Source: RBG-16-66-20 sp036262835 (GTDB lineage Bacteria; Pseudomonadota; Gammaproteobacteria; Burkholderiales; SG8-39). Taken from it: a stretch of 64,000 bases of DNA. Positions 1 through 8,352 of this stretch are shown piece after piece. The stretch is from contig DATAID010000105.1 of the NCBI GenBank assembly GCA_036262835.1, positions 62,001 to 126,000 of the forward strand. Direction: 5' to 3'. Both the position numbers and the translations under genes were made by a program. Numbering within the stretch: the first letter of the stretch is position 1; every line of letters begins with the position of its first letter. Below the pieces are notes generated by a model, which saw nothing but the letters and a program-made list of their open reading frames with translations, was not told the DNA's origin and made no database searches.

Positions 1-49
1 TGAAGAGCCGCACATCCTTGGCGAGCCATTGGGCGAGCTCGAGCAGCAT
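1..49 (-). CDS. mraY: MraY, phospho-N-acetylmuramoyl-pentapeptide transferase (5' end only)
   Basis: Only the first 16 codons are in the window; the gene runs off the left edge. The start reads MLLELAQWLAKDVRLF, which is the usual N-terminus of MraY, the membrane enzyme that makes lipid I from UDP-MurNAc-pentapeptide and undecaprenyl phosphate. The ATG shares one base with the murF stop codon (TAATG), and the gene order murE-murF-mraY is the standard one in the division and cell wall cluster. The identification rests on the short match plus this order. Confidence 0.85.
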   Translation of the reverse strand, partial: MLLELAQWLAKDVRLF

Positions 50-1416
50 TAGTGCGCGCCCCCTTTTTCGCCGGTCAGCAGCTCGACGACGCGCTCCATC
101 CTCATGAACCGCGAGCCCTTTACCAGGATCGTTCTGGCGTCCTGCAGGTTCGCCTTGATTTCGCTCAGATCCTCGACGTGGGTTCCGCCGAACGCTTTCG
201 CGCTTTCTTTGGCTGCCGCGCCAAAAGAAAGAAGAAACCGGATGCCCTTCTCCTGCGCATACCTGCCGACTTCGGCGTGGAATTCCGGCCCCTGCTCGCC
301 CACTTCGCCCATGTCGCCGAGGACGAGCGCGGTCGGCCCCGGGCAGGCGGCAAGCACGTCGATCGCGGCGCGCACCGAGTCCGGGTTGGCGTTGTAGGTG
401 TCGTCGATCAGGGTGGCGCCGCCGGCGGTCTTCTTCACCTGCAGGCGCCCGCTGTAGGGACGGAAATCCGAGAGGCCGGCGCCGATCGCCGCCGGCGCGA
501 CGCCCGCCGCGTGGGCGCAGGCCGCCGCGGCGAGCGCGTTCCTCACGTTGTGCAACCCGGGGATCGCGAGCTTCGCGTGCGCCTCGCCCGCCGGCGTTCT
601 CACGACGATCTCGCTTTCGAGCCCTTTTTGCGCGTAGCGGCCGGTGACATCGCCCACCGCGAGGCCGAATTCGATTCTCTTGCGGGCGCCTGCCTTCGCG
701 CGGAAGACCGGCGCCATCGCATCCTCTGCGTTCAGCACGGCGATGCCGCCCTCCGGCAGCGCCTCGAACACGCTCGCGTTCTCGGCGGCGACCGCCTCGA
801 TCGAGTGCATGAATTCCTGGTGCTCGCGCTGCGCGTTGTTGACGAGCGCGATCGTGGGCAGCGCGATCGCGGCGAGCTCGGCGATCTCGCCCGGATGGTT
901 CATGCCGAGCTCGATCGCGCAATAGCGGTGCGTCGCGCGCATGCGCAGCAGCGTCAGCGGCACGCCGATGTCGGTGTTGAGATTGCCTTGCGTGTGCAGC
1001 GCGCCGGCTTCGCCCGCGTGGGCGCGCAGGATCGAGGCGAGCATCTCCTTGGTCGTGGTCTTGCCGTTGGAGCCCGTGATCGCGATGAGCGCCGGCGCGA
1101 AGCGCAGCCGCCAGTGGCGCCCGAGCCGCCCGAGGCCCTTGCGCGTGTCATCGCCGACGACGAGAAGAGGGAGGCCCGGCCGCGGCAGCGGCTCCCCGGC
1201 GGCGTATTTCTCGTCGACGAGGGCGCCCGCTGCGCCGCGCTCCTTTGCCACGCCGAGAAACCGGTGCCCGTCGAAGCGTTCGCCGCGGATGGCGACAAAG
1301 AGCTCGCCCCGCGCCAGGCTGCGGCTGTCGGTAGAGACGCCGCCGAAGATCGCGTCCGCGCCGGGTCCGGACACGCGCCCCTGGATCGCGCTGGCGGCCT
1401 CGGCGAGGCTCATCAT
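49..1416 (-). CDS. murF: MurF, UDP-N-acetylmuramoyl-tripeptide--D-alanyl-D-alanine ligase
   Basis: Cytoplasmic ATP-dependent ligase that adds D-Ala-D-Ala to UDP-MurNAc-tripeptide in peptidoglycan precursor synthesis. The 455-residue protein has the Mur ligase layout: a substrate-binding N-terminal domain with STDSR near residue 28, the ATP loop ITGSNGKTTT at about 113-122, and a C-terminal ligase domain with DDTYNANPDS, a MurF hallmark. The reading frame stays open far upstream, but the ATG at 1416 overlaps the murE stop as ATGA and gives the normal family length, so I chose it. The pairing of stop and start implies translational coupling with murE and mraY. Confidence 0.95.
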   Translation of the reverse strand: MMSLAEAASAIQGRVSGPGADAIFGGVSTDSRSLARGELFVAIRGERFDGHRFLGVAKERGAAGALVDEKYAAGEPLPRPGLPLLVVGDDTRKGLGRLGRHWRLRFAPALIAITGSNGKTTTKEMLASILRAHAGEAGALHTQGNLNTDIGVPLTLLRMRATHRYCAIELGMNHPGEIAELAAIALPTIALVNNAQREHQEFMHSIEAVAAENASVFEALPEGGIAVLNAEDAMAPVFRAKAGARKRIEFGLAVGDVTGRYAQKGLESEIVVRTPAGEAHAKLAIPGLHNVRNALAAAACAHAAGVAPAAIGAGLSDFRPYSGRLQVKKTAGGATLIDDTYNANPDSVRAAIDVLAACPGPTALVLGDMGEVGEQGPEFHAEVGRYAQEKGIRFLLSFGAAAKESAKAFGGTHVEDLSEIKANLQDARTILVKGSRFMRMERVVELLTGEKGGAH

Positions 1417-2816
1417 CGCTCCGTCCGCGCCCCGAGCGCCGCGGCGGCGACGGCCGCATCGGAAAACGGCAGCCTGCGGCCCGCGATCTCCTGCGTGGCC
1501 TCGTGGCCCTTGCCCGCGAGAAGGACGACATCCCTTTCGTCCGCGCCAGCGATCGCCGCGCGGATCGCGCTTTCGCGGTCCGGATCGGTAGCGACCTCGC
1601 CACTCGTGCCGCGCCGGATCGCCTCGATGATTTGCGCGGGATCCTCGCTGCGCGGGTTGTCCGAGGTGAGGATCACCCGATCGGCGAGCCGCGAAGCGAC
1701 TCCGCCCATCAGCGGGCGCTTCGCCCCGTCCCGGTCGCCGCCCGCGCCGAACACGACCGCGAGCCGGCCGCCGCGCGCGGCGGCCACCGGCCTGAGCGCG
1801 CCGAGCACCTTCTCGAGTGCATCGGGCGTGTGCGCGTAGTCGACCACCACCATCGGCCGCTCGCCCACCACCTGCATGCGCCCGGGCACCGCCGGCAGCT
1901 TGCCGAGCAGCCGCGCGGCCTCGGCGAAAGGCATGCCCTTCGCCCGCAGGCAGCCGAGCACGCCGAGGGCGTTGGAAAGATTGAACGCCCCGACCTGCGC
2001 GATCGGGACCTCGATGCTTCCGGAATTGGTCGTGATTTTTATTTGGCCTGGATTCTTTTGTTCGGCGACGAGAAATTCGGACACGCCCTCGCTCACGCCC
2101 GAGATGCTGTAGCCCACAGTCTTGGCGCGCGTACGTTTCGCCAGTTCGCGGCCGAACGAATCGTCGAGATTCAGCACTGCGGTTTCGAGCTGCGGCGTGC
2201 CGAACAGCTTCGCTTTTGCCTCGCCGTACTCGGCCATCGTGCCGTGGTAGTCGAGGTGATCGTGCGTCAGGTTGGTGAAGAGCGCGCACTTGAAGGCGAT
2301 GCCGTTCGCGCGGCCCTGGTCCAGGCCGTGCGAGGACACTTCCATCGCGACCGCGCCGGCACCGGCGTCTTTGAATTCACGAAGCAGGCGATGGGTTTCG
2401 AGGGCATCGGGCGTGGTGTTTTGCACCGCCTCCAGCCGGGGAGGAAAGCCCGAACCCAGAGTCCCGATCACGGCGGACTTGACGTTCTCCATGGAAAGCG
2501 CCGCTGCGATCCACTGCGAGCAGGTCGTCTTGCCGTTCGTGCCGGTGACGCCGCACGTCCAGAGCGAATCGCTCGGGCGGCCGTAGAACTGGTGGGCGAG
2601 CAGGCCTGCCTTTTCTCTCAGGTTCTTGACGGCGGCGTTCGGCACGCTCCATGCCGGATCGAATGAAAAGCCCTCGCGCTCCCACACGACGGCGGAGGCG
2701 CCGCGCTTCACCGCATCGCCGATGAAGCGGCGACCGTCGGCCGACTCGCCCGGCCAGGCGAAGAACGCGGCGCCCGGCGCCGCGCGCCGGCTGTCGGATG
2801 TCAGCCGCTCGATCAC
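1413..2816 (-). CDS. murE: MurE, UDP-N-acetylmuramoyl-L-alanyl-D-glutamate--2,6-diaminopimelate ligase
   Basis: Adds the third stem-peptide residue in the cytoplasm. The ATP loop GVTGTNGKTT lies at about residues 89-98, and the DNPRSEDP motif near residue 375 is the signature of enzymes that use meso-diaminopimelate rather than lysine. The GTG at 2816 gives 467 residues and begins MIERLTSDSRR, slightly short for the family. The same frame is open back to the ftsI stop and has a CTG at 2870 that would add 18 residues, so the true start is uncertain. It follows ftsI by 50 bases and overlaps murF by four. Confidence 0.93.
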   Translation of the reverse strand: MIERLTSDSRRAAPGAAFFAWPGESADGRRFIGDAVKRGASAVVWEREGFSFDPAWSVPNAAVKNLREKAGLLAHQFYGRPSDSLWTCGVTGTNGKTTCSQWIAAALSMENVKSAVIGTLGSGFPPRLEAVQNTTPDALETHRLLREFKDAGAGAVAMEVSSHGLDQGRANGIAFKCALFTNLTHDHLDYHGTMAEYGEAKAKLFGTPQLETAVLNLDDSFGRELAKRTRAKTVGYSISGVSEGVSEFLVAEQKNPGQIKITTNSGSIEVPIAQVGAFNLSNALGVLGCLRAKGMPFAEAARLLGKLPAVPGRMQVVGERPMVVVDYAHTPDALEKVLGALRPVAAARGGRLAVVFGAGGDRDGAKRPLMGGVASRLADRVILTSDNPRSEDPAQIIEAIRRGTSGEVATDPDRESAIRAAIAGADERDVVLLAGKGHEATQEIAGRRLPFSDAAVAAAALGARTER

Positions 2817-2866
2817 GGCTCCCCGGGATCGAAGCTGCGGCTCGAGCTGCGCGAAAACGTCGTCAA

Positions 2867-4594
2867 TCAGGTGCTCTCCTTCGCTTCCTCGCCCTCGCCG
2901 GGCAGCTCGAGCGGCGCGAGCGGGGCGTCGTAAGGCGCGCCCATCAGGCGCAGCGCGCCCTGCATGACCTGCGCGAACACGGGCGCGGCGACCTGGCCGC
3001 CGTAATATTGGCCGTCCGAAGGCTCATCCAGCATGACCGCGATCACGAGCCGGGGTTCGGACACGGGCGCGAATCCCACGAACGACGACACGTACTTGCT
3101 GGCCGCGTAGCCGCCGTTCTCCTGCTTGTGCGCGGTACCGGTCTTGCCGGCGACGCGCCAGCCGGCGATGCGCGCGCGCGGCGCGGTGCCGCCCGGCTGC
3201 ACGGCCGACTCGAGCATCGCGCGCATCTCGCGCGCGACTTCGGGCGAGAGCACGCGCGTTCCGCCGGCCGTGGTCGCGGTGCGCACCAGGGACAGCGGCA
3301 CGAGCTCGCCGTCGCGCGCGAAGATCGTGTAGGCGTGCGCGAGCTGGATCAGGCTCACCGAGATGCCGTGCCCGTAGGCCATCGTCGCCTGCTCGACCGG
3401 GCGCCAGGTTTTCGCCGGGCGCAGCTTCCCGCTCGCCTCGCCCGGGAAGCCGAGGTGCGGCGCCGCCCCGAACCCGACGCGGCGAAAGAGCTCGTGCATC
3501 TCCTCGCGCGGCAGCGAGAGCGCGATCTTCGCCGAGCCCACGTTGGAGGACTTCTGCAGCACCTGCGAGACGGTCATCTGGCCGCCCGGGTGGGCGTCGT
3601 GGATGGTGTAGTTGCCGATCGTCAGCGCCCCGGGCGCGGTCGGAATGAGCGTCTGCGGCGTGACGCGGCCGAGCTCGAGGGCGAGCCCGATGGTGAAAGG
3701 CTTCAGCGTCGAGCCGGGCTCGAAGGTGTCGGTCATGACGCGGTTGCGCACCTGCGCCGGCGACACCTTGGCGCGATTGTTGGGGTTGTAGCTCGGCAGG
3801 TTGGCGAGCGCGAGCACTTCGCCCGTGCGCACGTCCAGCACGACGATCGCACCGGCTTTCGCCTTGTGCGCTTCGACTGCGGCCTTGAGCGCGCCGAAGG
3901 CGATGTTCTGGACCTTGCTGTCCAGGGCGAGCGTCAGGTCGTGACCGTCCTGCGCGGCGCGGATCGACTCGACGTCCTCGACGATGCGCCCGAGCCGGTC
4001 CTTGATCACCCGGCGGCTGCCGGCGGTGCCGGCGAGCTGGCTCTGGTGCGCGAGCTCGATGCCTTCCTGGCCGGCGTCGTCCACGCCGGTGAAGCCGACC
4101 ACGTGGGCCGTGGTCTCGCCGCCCGGGTAGTAGCGCCGGAACTCGCTTTGCTCGTAGAGGCCCGGGATGCCGAGCGCGGCGACTTTTGCCGCCGTCTCGG
4201 GCGGAATCTGGCGCTTGAGGTACACGAAGTCGCGCTCGGCGCCCGAGATGCGGCGCTCGATCTCCCTCGGCTCCTGGCCGAGCAGCCGCCCGAGCGCGGC
4301 GAGCTGCGCGGACTTGGCGCTGAAATCCTCCGGGATCGCCCACACCGACTTCACCGGCGTCGAAATGGCGAGCGCCTCGCCGTTGCGATCCAGGATGCGG
4401 CCGCGCGTGCCGGGGATCTCGAGCACGCGCGCGTAGCGCGCCTCGCCTTTTTCCTGGAGAAAGCCCGTCTTCAGGGACTGCAGGTACGCCGAGCGCCCGG
4501 CGAGGACGAGAAAGGCGGCGAGCAGCAGCGCCAGCGCGAAGCGGGCGCGCCACTGCGGCAGCCGGACCAGCACCGGCACGCTCGCGGAGCTCAC
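2867..4594 (-). CDS. ftsI: FtsI (PBP3), septal peptidoglycan transpeptidase
   Basis: Class B penicillin-binding protein that crosslinks septal peptidoglycan. One membrane anchor near residues 18-36 follows a short basic cytoplasmic tail. The transpeptidase motifs are all present: STLK at 295-298 with the acylated serine, SSN at 349-351, and KTG at 484-486. At 575 residues it has the usual length. Its ATG overlaps the ftsL stop by four bases. It works with FtsW and FtsL in the divisome, and its place here between ftsL and murE is the conserved order. Confidence 0.96.
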   Translation of the reverse strand: MSSASVPVLVRLPQWRARFALALLLAAFLVLAGRSAYLQSLKTGFLQEKGEARYARVLEIPGTRGRILDRNGEALAISTPVKSVWAIPEDFSAKSAQLAALGRLLGQEPREIERRISGAERDFVYLKRQIPPETAAKVAALGIPGLYEQSEFRRYYPGGETTAHVVGFTGVDDAGQEGIELAHQSQLAGTAGSRRVIKDRLGRIVEDVESIRAAQDGHDLTLALDSKVQNIAFGALKAAVEAHKAKAGAIVVLDVRTGEVLALANLPSYNPNNRAKVSPAQVRNRVMTDTFEPGSTLKPFTIGLALELGRVTPQTLIPTAPGALTIGNYTIHDAHPGGQMTVSQVLQKSSNVGSAKIALSLPREEMHELFRRVGFGAAPHLGFPGEASGKLRPAKTWRPVEQATMAYGHGISVSLIQLAHAYTIFARDGELVPLSLVRTATTAGGTRVLSPEVAREMRAMLESAVQPGGTAPRARIAGWRVAGKTGTAHKQENGGYAASKYVSSFVGFAPVSEPRLVIAVMLDEPSDGQYYGGQVAAPVFAQVMQGALRLMGAPYDAPLAPLELPGEGEEAKEST

Positions 4595-4857
4595 CGCCCG
4601 TCCCCGACGATCTTGACGCGGCGCGGATCGGGCGCGCGCATGCCGAGGGCGCCGGTCGCGACGCGCTCGACGCGCGAGTGCAGTCCCCAGGTGCTCGATT
4701 CAAGCTGCAGCTGCCCGTACTCGACTTCGAGGGCGCGGCTGTGCTCCTGCTCGCGTTCGAGCTCGGAGAACTTCTTGCGCGACTGGTGCTGGGAGGTGAC
4801 GAGCCCGAGCGCGCAGACGACGAGAACCAGGAGGAGGAGGAGGTTCAGCTTCGCCAC
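4591..4857 (-). CDS. ftsL: FtsL, cell division protein
   Basis: A small bitopic membrane protein of 88 residues. It opens MAKLNLLLLLVLVVCALGLV, a single hydrophobic segment, and continues with a heptad-rich stretch (about residues 25-60) expected to form the coiled coil with FtsB. FtsL recruits and activates the FtsWI synthase. Sequence conservation in this family is low, so the call depends on size, topology and position between rsmH and ftsI. It overlaps rsmH by 13 bases at its start and ftsI by four at its end. Confidence 0.88.
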   Translation of the reverse strand: MAKLNLLLLLVLVVCALGLVTSQHQSRKKFSELEREQEHSRALEVEYGQLQLESSTWGLHSRVERVATGALGMRAPDPRRVKIVGDGR

Positions 4858-5825
4858 GCGTCGGGCTCGTGTTCGGAGATTCGCTTGAGAAAAGCGGGGT
4901 CAAGGCGAGCGCCGGTACGCTCGGCCGCGCGCAGCTTCGCGCTGCGGGCTCTGGGGTTAGCGCTCACTTCCGTGTCAGTGGGGCGCGTGACGCGCCCGAC
5001 GATGGTGAGCGGCGCTTGTGGCATTTCGCTGGCACGAATGGGCAAATTCTCGGGCACGTCGGGGCGGCTTGCCGCCGCGAAGAACCGCTTCACCAGCCGG
5101 TCCTCCAGCGAATGGAAGCTGATCACGGCGATCCGGCCGCCGGGGGCGAGCGCCGAGAGCGCCTGGGGAAGCATCAGCGCGACCTCCTCAAGCTCCCGAT
5201 TGACGAGAATCCGTAGAGCCTGAAAGGTGCGCGTCGCCGGATCCTGGCCCCTCTCCCGTGTGGGGATCGCCTCAGCCACGACAGCGGCAAGCTGCTCGGT
5301 GCGGACAAGCGGCTCGCGTGCGCGAGCAGCAGCAATCGCCTTTGCAACCTGTTTAGCAAACCGTTCTTCGCCATAGCTAGCGATCGCCTCCCGGAGTTCT
5401 TTTTCTGTGGTTTTCGCGAGCCACTCGGCCGCCGTCATCCCGCGCGTCGGGTCCATGCGCATGTCGAGCGGCCCCGGGTGGCGGAAGGAAAAGCCGCGCG
5501 CCGGATCCTCCAGCTGCGGCGAGGACACGCCGAGGTCCGCCAGCACGCCGTCCACTTTTTCGATGCCCAGGCGCGCCAGCGCCCGCCCGAGCTCGCTGAA
5601 GGGCGCGTGCACCGCGCTGAAACGCGGATCGCGGATTTCCTGCGCGGCGGCGATCGCCTGCGGATCGCGGTCGAGCGCCACGAGCCTCGCCGAGGGCGCA
5701 AGCCGCTCGAGCAGCGCGCGGCTGTGCCCGCCGCGTCCGAAGGTGGCATCGACGTAGGCGCCCCCGGGCTTGAGCGCAAGCGCCGTGAGCGCCTCTTCGA
5801 GCAGCACCGCGCGGTGCGCGCTCAT
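4845..5825 (-). CDS. rsmH: RsmH (MraW), 16S rRNA m4C1402 methyltransferase
   Basis: SAM-dependent N4-methylation of C1402 in the ribosomal decoding site. The 326-residue protein begins MSAHRAVLLEEALTAL, has the SAM-binding VDATFGRGGHS at about residues 25-35, and carries ADLGVSSPQLEDPARGFSF and the late IAVISFHSLEDR motif typical of this family. It lies nine bases after mraZ and overlaps ftsL, the usual order at the head of the cluster. Confidence 0.96.
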   Translation of the reverse strand: MSAHRAVLLEEALTALALKPGGAYVDATFGRGGHSRALLERLAPSARLVALDRDPQAIAAAQEIRDPRFSAVHAPFSELGRALARLGIEKVDGVLADLGVSSPQLEDPARGFSFRHPGPLDMRMDPTRGMTAAEWLAKTTEKELREAIASYGEERFAKQVAKAIAAARAREPLVRTEQLAAVVAEAIPTRERGQDPATRTFQALRILVNRELEEVALMLPQALSALAPGGRIAVISFHSLEDRLVKRFFAAASRPDVPENLPIRASEMPQAPLTIVGRVTRPTDTEVSANPRARSAKLRAAERTGARLDPAFLKRISEHEPDAWRS

Positions 5826-5834
5826 GGGCCTCGC

Positions 5835-6284
5835 TCAAAGCGAGAAGCCTTCCATCCCGGGCGGCGCCGTGCCCGTGCCGGCGAGCGCCGCGGAAAGCTT
5901 CGCGTTCCAGACGCCCGGGTCCCACAGCTCGAAGTAATGGCCCTGCCCGACGAGCATCGCTTCACGCTCGAGCTTCGCGTGCAGGCGCAGCCCGCTCGAG
6001 AGAAGCACGCGCCCCGAGGCATCCGGCGCGATGTGCTCCTCGAAGCCGAGCAGCAGCCGCTTCCACCAGCTCGCCTGCGGATGAAAGCTCGGAAATTTCT
6101 CGACCTGGGCGCGCACGCGCTCCCACTCGCTCTCCGGATAAAGCAGCGCGCAGCCGTCGGGGTGGGCGGTCAGCACGAGCGTCCGGCTCGCCGCGACCAG
6201 CGATTCGCGATGACGCGTGGGAATGGCAATGCGGCCCTTTGCATCGAGCGTGATGACCGCCGCGCCGTGAAACGCTCCTCCCAT
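5835..6284 (-). CDS. mraZ: MraZ, transcriptional regulator of the division cluster
   Basis: A 149-residue protein with two SpoVT/AbrB-like half domains. The first contains ITLDAKGRIAIPTRHRE (about residues 11-27) and the second the related DASGRVLLSSGLR motif. MraZ forms ring-shaped oligomers that bind repeated GTGGG-type boxes and repress their own operon. The ATG at 6284 has GAGGAG and AAGGG upstream, which supports this start, and candidate boxes lie about 50 bases farther upstream. Confidence 0.95.
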   Translation of the reverse strand: MGGAFHGAAVITLDAKGRIAIPTRHRESLVAASRTLVLTAHPDGCALLYPESEWERVRAQVEKFPSFHPQASWWKRLLLGFEEHIAPDASGRVLLSSGLRLHAKLEREAMLVGQGHYFELWDPGVWNAKLSAALAGTGTAPPGMEGFSL

Positions 6285-6330
6285 CCCTTTTTTTCTCCTC
6301 GCCCTGACACCGCCCGCCCGAAAGCAGACA

Positions 6331-6360
6331 TGTTCCCCACTTTTTTCTACGTTTCTCCAC
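6331..6360 (-). promoter_or_regulatory. Candidate MraZ operator: three decads in 10-bp phase
   Basis: On the minus strand three ten-base units follow one another: GTGGAGAAAC (6360-6351), GTAGAAAAAA (6350-6341) and GTGGGGAACA (6340-6331). The outer two match the GTGGGG/GTGGAG boxes known for MraZ, and the middle one is degenerate. The spacing of one helical turn and the position upstream of mraZ fit autoregulation. Binding itself is inferred. Confidence 0.7.
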
Positions 6361-6388
6361 TTTAATGCGAAAGTCCGCTAAAGGTCAA
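6360..6388 (-). promoter_or_regulatory. Candidate sigma70 promoter of the division cluster
   Basis: On the minus strand TTGACC (6388-6383) and TTAAAG (6365-6360) are separated by 17 bases. The -10 element touches the first MraZ-like box, so a bound MraZ ring would cover the start point. The -35 match is good and the -10 match is poor. Confidence 0.45.
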
Positions 6389-6500
6389 GCTTCCGAGAGG
6401 AAAAAGTTCAGGTGCGACAAATACTTAGCTTAACATTTCGAGATGGTTTCTCGATTTTGAAACACATTAAATATCAATAACTTAATAACTGCACTAAAAG

Positions 6501-6535
6501 TGACTTCTGAGGAGTCAGTCGCCTCCTCCGAGGCG
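6501..6535 (+). promoter_or_regulatory. AT-rich spacer ending in two hairpins before pcaI
   Basis: The 262-base space between mraZ and pcaI is unusually AT-rich at about 6420-6500 and probably holds the pcaIJ promoter. Just before pcaI are two small inverted repeats: TGACT/AGTCA (6501-6517) and CGCCTC/GAGGCG (6520-6535, loop CTCC). GAGGAG at 6509-6514 could instead pair with CTCCTC at 6523-6528, so the two folds exclude each other. No other gene is visible in this space. Confidence 0.35.
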
Positions 6536-6546
6536 ATAATGCGAAG

Positions 6547-7227
6547 GTGATCAACAAGTTTGTGGCCTCGGCCGAAGCCGCTCTGGCCGACGTCCCTGAT
6601 GGGGCGACCGTGATGCTTGGCGGCTTCGGCAATGCCGGAATGCCGGTGGAGCTGATCGATGCGCTCATGGCGCAGGGCGCGAAGGGGCTCACCATCGTCA
6701 ACAACAATGCTGGCAACGCCGATCACGGACTCGCCGCGCTGATCGGCGCGGGCCGCGTGAAAAAGATCATCTGCTCTTTTCCGCGCCAAGCCGATTCCTG
6801 GCACTTCGACAAGGCGTATCGCTCGGGCGCGCTCGAGCTCGAGCTCGTGCCGCAGGGCACGCTCGCCGAGCGCATCCGTGCCGCCGGCGCGGGTATCGGC
6901 GCGTTCTACACGCCGACCGCGTTCGGCACCGACCTCGCGAAGGGAAAGGAAACACGGCGCATCGGCGAGCGCGACTACGTGCTCGAATATCCGATCCATG
7001 CCGACTACGCGCTCATCAAGGCCGAGCGCGCCGACCGCTGGGGCAATCTCACGTACCGCAAGACCGCGCGCCAGTTCGGCCCGATCATGGCAGCCGCCGC
7101 CAAATGCACCGTCGTCCAGGTGCGCGAGACCGTCGAGCTCGGCGAGATCGATCCGGAGGTCGTGGTGACTCCCGGAATTTTCGTGCACCGTGTCGTTCGC
7201 ATCGCCCCGATGAGGAAAGTCGCGTGA
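6547..7227 (+). CDS. pcaI: 3-oxoadipate CoA-transferase subunit A
   Basis: Subunit A of a class I CoA-transferase that moves CoA from succinyl-CoA to 3-oxoadipate, the penultimate step of the beta-ketoadipate route of aromatic degradation. The 226-residue protein carries GGFGNAGMPVELIDAL near the N-terminus, then IVNNNAGN and CSFPRQADS, which match PcaI better than the acetoacetate-type ScoA. The start is a GTG at 6547 with a weak ribosome site. It overlaps pcaJ as GTGA. No other pca gene is in the window, so the pathway must continue elsewhere. Confidence 0.88.
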   Translation: MINKFVASAEAALADVPDGATVMLGGFGNAGMPVELIDALMAQGAKGLTIVNNNAGNADHGLAALIGAGRVKKIICSFPRQADSWHFDKAYRSGALELELVPQGTLAERIRAAGAGIGAFYTPTAFGTDLAKGKETRRIGERDYVLEYPIHADYALIKAERADRWGNLTYRKTARQFGPIMAAAAKCTVVQVRETVELGEIDPEVVVTPGIFVHRVVRIAPMRKVA

Positions 7228-7874
7228 AGAAACTCGATCGCAAGCAGCTCGCCGCGCGCGTCGCGCGCGACATCCCGGAAGGCGCCTACATCAATCTGGG
7301 CATCGGATTGCCGACGCTCGTCGCCGACTTCCTGCCGAAGGGCCGCGAGATCATCCTGCACAGCGAGAACGGCGTGCTCGGCTTCGGCCCGCGCCCGCCC
7401 AAGGGCGAGGAGGACGAAGACCTCATCCACGCCGGCAAGGAACCGGTGACGCTGCTGGCGGGCGGCTCGTTCTTTCACCACGCCGACTCGTTCGCGATGG
7501 TGCGCGGCCGCCACCTCGACTACTGCGTGCTCGGCGCCTTCCAGGTTTCCGCCCAGGGCGACCTCGCCAACTGGCACACCGGCGCGGCCGATGCGATTCC
7601 CGCCGTCGGCGGCGCGATGGATCTCGCCGTCGGGGCGAAAAACGTGCTCGTGATGATGGAGCACCTCACCAAGGACGGCAAAAGCAAGATCGTCGAGCGC
7701 TGCAGCTATCCGCTCACCGGCGCGCGCTGCGTGACGCGCATCTACACCGATCTCGCCGTCATCGACGTCAAGGCGGACGGCCTGCACCTGGTGGAAATCC
7801 TCGCGGGGGAGCTGACATTCGACCAGCTCCAGCGCCTGAACGGCGTGACGTTGAAGTATCGCGCCGCCGCCTAG
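7224..7874 (+). CDS. pcaJ: 3-oxoadipate CoA-transferase subunit B
   Basis: Subunit B of the same transferase. The frame is open upstream, but the GTG at 7224 overlapping the pcaI stop gives 216 residues and the family N-terminus MKKLDRKQLAARVARDI. The catalytic glutamate lies in ILHSENGVLG; INLGIGLPTLVA and LANWHTGA are further family blocks. It ends with a four-base convergent overlap with the next gene on the minus strand. Confidence 0.88.
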   Translation: MKKLDRKQLAARVARDIPEGAYINLGIGLPTLVADFLPKGREIILHSENGVLGFGPRPPKGEEDEDLIHAGKEPVTLLAGGSFFHHADSFAMVRGRHLDYCVLGAFQVSAQGDLANWHTGAADAIPAVGGAMDLAVGAKNVLVMMEHLTKDGKSKIVERCSYPLTGARCVTRIYTDLAVIDVKADGLHLVEILAGELTFDQLQRLNGVTLKYRAAA

Positions 7875-8284
7875 CGCAGGATCACGAGCTCGGGCGCCCC
7901 GCCCTTCTGCACATAGACGATCGCGTTCTGCTCGAAGCGGTTGCCGAGCGCCTCGGCCTCCACGCGCGGGATGTCGAGGACGAGAACGCTGCCCTCCGGC
8001 CGCCAGACGCCCTCCGGATCGCGGCCTTCGCCCTCGAAGCACAGATAGCGGCTCTTGCGCACGAGGATCTTGAGCGCTTGAAACGCGATCACGTTACGCA
8101 CCAGGCCGCGCGGCTCGCCGTGCGGGTTGGCAGCCGAGATGAAGGCGGCGCAACTGGCGCGCTTCGCCTCCAGCAGCGCGTCCAGATGCGCGTTCGGCTC
8201 GCTCACCTTGAGCACGATGTCCGGCTCGCCGAAAACGACGTAATGGGCGGCCTTGTACGCGACGATCAGAGGCTCGGGAATCAT
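7871..8284 (-). CDS. DUF3293 domain protein
   Basis: A 137-residue soluble protein of unknown function. FISAANPHGEPRG in the middle is the hallmark of DUF3293 proteins, which are widespread in proteobacteria and uncharacterised. I set the start at the ATG at 8284 (MIPEPLIVAY) because the frame upstream loses all family likeness. There is no clear ribosome site. It converges on pcaJ with a four-base overlap. Confidence 0.75.
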   Translation of the reverse strand: MIPEPLIVAYKAAHYVVFGEPDIVLKVSEPNAHLDALLEAKRASCAAFISAANPHGEPRGLVRNVIAFQALKILVRKSRYLCFEGEGRDPEGVWRPEGSVLVLDIPRVEAEALGNRFEQNAIVYVQKGGAPELVILR

Positions 8285-8352
8285 TGCGTTCTTAAAAGGC
8301 AAAGCAAAACCTGGGCCCCCGATTAAAGCATTCGGAAGCGACGCAGAATTTC

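Noticed and set aside
52..1839. Long plus-strand frame of 595 codons opposite murF and murE
   Set aside because: Composition-driven shadow of the real genes on the other strand: rich in Arg, Ala and Gly, with no domain, ribosome site or neighbour context. The same holds for 2798-4888 and 19664-21301.
6366..6546. AT-rich spacer as an attachment site or inserted element
   Set aside because: No direct repeats at its ends, no integrase and no tRNA; it is better explained as promoter DNA.
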